Source: an uncultured Pelagibacteraceae bacterium
GTDB taxonomy: Bacteria; Pseudomonadota; Alphaproteobacteria; Pelagibacterales; Pelagibacteraceae
Assembly: GCA_905616445.1 (NCBI GenBank)
Contig: CAJQSV010000001.1
Span: 1-64,000 of the forward strand
Length of the DNA: 64,000 bases
Reading direction: 5' to 3'
The notes under the pieces are model-generated. The model had not been told where the DNA came from. It saw only the letters and a list, made by a program, of their open reading frames with translations, and did no database searches. Within the stretch, counting starts at the first letter, position 1, and the number at the start of each line of letters is the position of its first letter. A program made the position numbers and the translations under genes. Shown here piece after piece: positions 61,913-64,000 of this stretch.

Positions 61913-64000
61913 CTAATGCGTACTTGTTGCAGAGCTAGCAACTCCAGATTTAGAAATTTTTTCTACCTCAACCCACTCTACTCTTTTCAATTCTTTAGTA
62001 AGCGCATGTTTTAAAACTTCATCAACATTCTTAACGCAAATAATATCAATATTTTTTTTTATAACTTCTGGTATTTCAGTTAAGTCTTTTTTATTTTCAT
62101 GGGGTATTAAAACTTTTTTAATTCCAGCTCTATGAGCAGCAAGTAATTTTTCTTTTAAGCCTCCTATAGGTAATACAATGCCTCTCAATGTTATCTCGCC
62201 TGTCATGGCAATATTTTTATCAACTGGTATTTCTGTGATTGCGGAAACTATAGATGTTACCATACCTACGCCAGCTGAAGGACCGTCTTTAGGAGTCGCA
62301 CCTTCAGGTACGTGTATATGAAAATCTTTTTTGTCAAAAATTGGTGGGATAATTCCATAGTCTAATGATTTAGATCTAATATATGATTTTGCGGCTTTAA
62401 TGGACTCTTGCATAACGTCACCTAATTTACCTGTTATTTCCATTTTACCTTTGCCTGGCATTACCACAGTTTCAATTTTTAAAATTTCACCGCCTACTTC
62501 TGTCCATGCTAATCCTGTCACTACTCCTATTCTATTCTGTTCTTCAATTTCACCGTAATTAAATTTTTCTACACCTAAATAATTTGGCAGATCTTCTTCA
62601 ATTAAAGGGTTGTTGGTTTTTTCGTTTCCGTCAATTTTTTTTACAATTTTTCTAGCTATTTTTGATATTTCTCTTTCCAGGTTTCTAACACCAGATTCTC
62701 TAGTATAATGTCTTATAATTTTTCTATTAACTTTTTCTTCAATTTTCCATTCTTCATTTTTTAATCCGTTATTTTTACTTTGTTTGGGGATTAAATATTT
62801 TTGAGAAATATTAACTTTTTCATCTTCTGTGTATCCAGGTAATCTAATAACTTCCATACGATCAAGCAGTGGTGGCAAAATATTTAAAGTGTTAGCTGTT
62901 GTAACAAACATTACATCCGAAAGATCGTAATCAACTTCTAAATAATGGTCGTTAAATTCCTTATTTTGTTCTGGGTCAAGTGCTTCTAGTAGTGCGGATG
63001 ACGGGTCGCCTCTGTAATCATTTCCCACTTTATCTATTTCATCCAATAAAAATAATGGATTTTTAGTTCCAGCTTTTTTCATCATTTGAATAATTTTTCC
63101 CGGTAAAGAGCCAATATAAGTTCTTCTGTGACCTCTTATTTCAGCCTCGTCTCTAACACCACCTAAAGAGACTCTTATAAACTTTCTTCCTGTTGCTTTT
63201 GCTATGGATTTTCCTAAAGAAGTTTTTCCAACTCCTGGGGGGCCAACCAGACAAAGAATAGGTCCTTTTAATTTTTGTATTCTCTTTTGAACAGCTAAAA
63301 ATTCTATAATTCTTTCTTTAACCTTCTCTAGTCCAAAGTGATCTTCATCTAATATTTGTTGTGCATTTTTCAAATCATTGTTAATTTTACTTTTATTTGT
63401 CCATGGTAACTCTGTCATCCAGTCTAAATAATTTCTTACAACTGTTGCTTCAGCAGACATTGGGCTCATAGATTTTAATTTTTTTAGCTCCGCCATACAT
63501 TTTTCTTGAACTAATTTTGGCATTTTAGCTTTTAGTATTGCTTTATTTACACCTGCTATTTCATCTTTGCCTTCGTCTATTTCCCCTAATTCTTTTTGAA
63601 TTGCTTTTAATTGTTCGTTTAAGTAATATTCTCTTTGTGTTTTCTCCATTTGATTTTTAACTCTGCCTCTAATTTTTTTTTCAACAGAGATTACACTTGT
63701 TTCTTTTTCCACTAATTCATTAATTTTTTCTAATCGTTTTCTTAAATCTACAATTTCTAGTAATTCCTGTTTTTGGAAGATTTCTAAATTTAAATTTGAC
63801 GCAATATTATCGGCTATTTGGGTTGGGTCTACTAATTTTTTTATACTGTTAATTGATTCTGATAAATCTCTTTTGTTTATGATTAAAAGTTTTTCAAACT
63901 TTTTAACTAAACTTAACGCAAAAAGTTCAACTTCTTTAGTTTTGTTAATATCTTCAATGATTTCTATATTGCAACTTAAAAAATTTTTATCTTCATTTTT
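61913..64000 (-). CDS. lon: ATP-dependent Lon protease, partial (N-terminus beyond window end)
   Basis: Reverse frame stays open to 64000 upstream of the listed ORF start; Walker [10 protein letters not shown], catalytic [32 protein letters not shown]. Confidence 0.96.
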   Translation of the reverse strand, partial: KNEDKNFLSCNIEIIEDINKTKEVELFALSLVKKFEKLLIINKRDLSESINSIKKLVDPTQIADNIASNLNLEIFQKQELLEIVDLRKRLEKINELVEKETSVISVEKKIRGRVKNQMEKTQREYYLNEQLKAIQKELGEIDEGKDEIAGVNKAILKAKMPKLVQEKCMAELKKLKSMSPMSAEATVVRNYLDWMTELPWTNKSKINNDLKNAQQILDEDHFGLEKVKERIIEFLAVQKRIQKLKGPILCLVGPPGVGKTSLGKSIAKATGRKFIRVSLGGVRDEAEIRGHRRTYIGSLPGKIIQMMKKAGTKNPLFLLDEIDKVGNDYRGDPSSALLEALDPEQNKEFNDHYLEVDYDLSDVMFVTTANTLNILPPLLDRMEVIRLPGYTEDEKVNISQKYLIPKQSKNNGLKNEEWKIEEKVNRKIIRHYTRESGVRNLEREISKIARKIVKKIDGNEKTNNPLIEEDLPNYLGVEKFNYGEIEEQNRIGVVTGLAWTEVGGEILKIETVVMPGKGKMEITGKLGDVMQESIKAAKSYIRSKSLDYGIIPPIFDKKDFHIHVPEGATPKDGPSAGVGMVTSIVSAITEIPVDKNIAMTGEITLRGIVLPIGGLKEKLLAAHRAGIKKVLIPHENKKDLTEIPEVIKKNIDIICVKNVDEVLKHALTKELKRVEWVEVEKISKSGVASSATSTH

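Overview
AT-rich, densely packed alphaproteobacterial chromosome segment, most like SAR11/Pelagibacterales (inferred from composition, very short intergenic gaps and gene order; no database search was run). It is mainly a conserved housekeeping block: nrdBA, phosphomannomutase, cinA-COQ10-lipA-ftsB-eno-kdsA-pyrG-secG-tpiA, ppiD-like-trpEGDC-lexA-gltX, lpxB-lpxI-lpxA-fabZ-lpxD-skp-bamA-dxr-cdsA-uppS-frr-tsf-rpsB, dnaE-lolDC-proS-DUF1467-rnj-coaX-birA, the complete nuoA-N operon, tRNA-Val, tRNA-Asp, and lon. No rRNA, CRISPR array, transposon or prophage was seen. The points most worth a second look are: (1) an 867-codon ORF fusing a sugar epimerase, a WxcM/FdtA-like cupin and a C-methyltransferase, divergent from a GT17-like glycosyltransferase, in an islet between the tRNA pair and lon; (2) a three-gene islet between gltX and lpxB (Cys-flanked PD-(D/E)XK nuclease, orphan Ddl-like ATP-grasp, repeat-containing membrane protein); (3) perfect GAAC-N7-GAAC SOS boxes upstream of lexA and in the nrdA/phosphomannomutase divergent region; (4) a structured rpsB leader with a possible RBS-occluding pseudoknot; (5) several expected neighbours missing from the conserved block (pyrH, rseP, pdh genes, gltA, moaC/moeA, hupB). 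I do not see a clearly new defence or mobile system.
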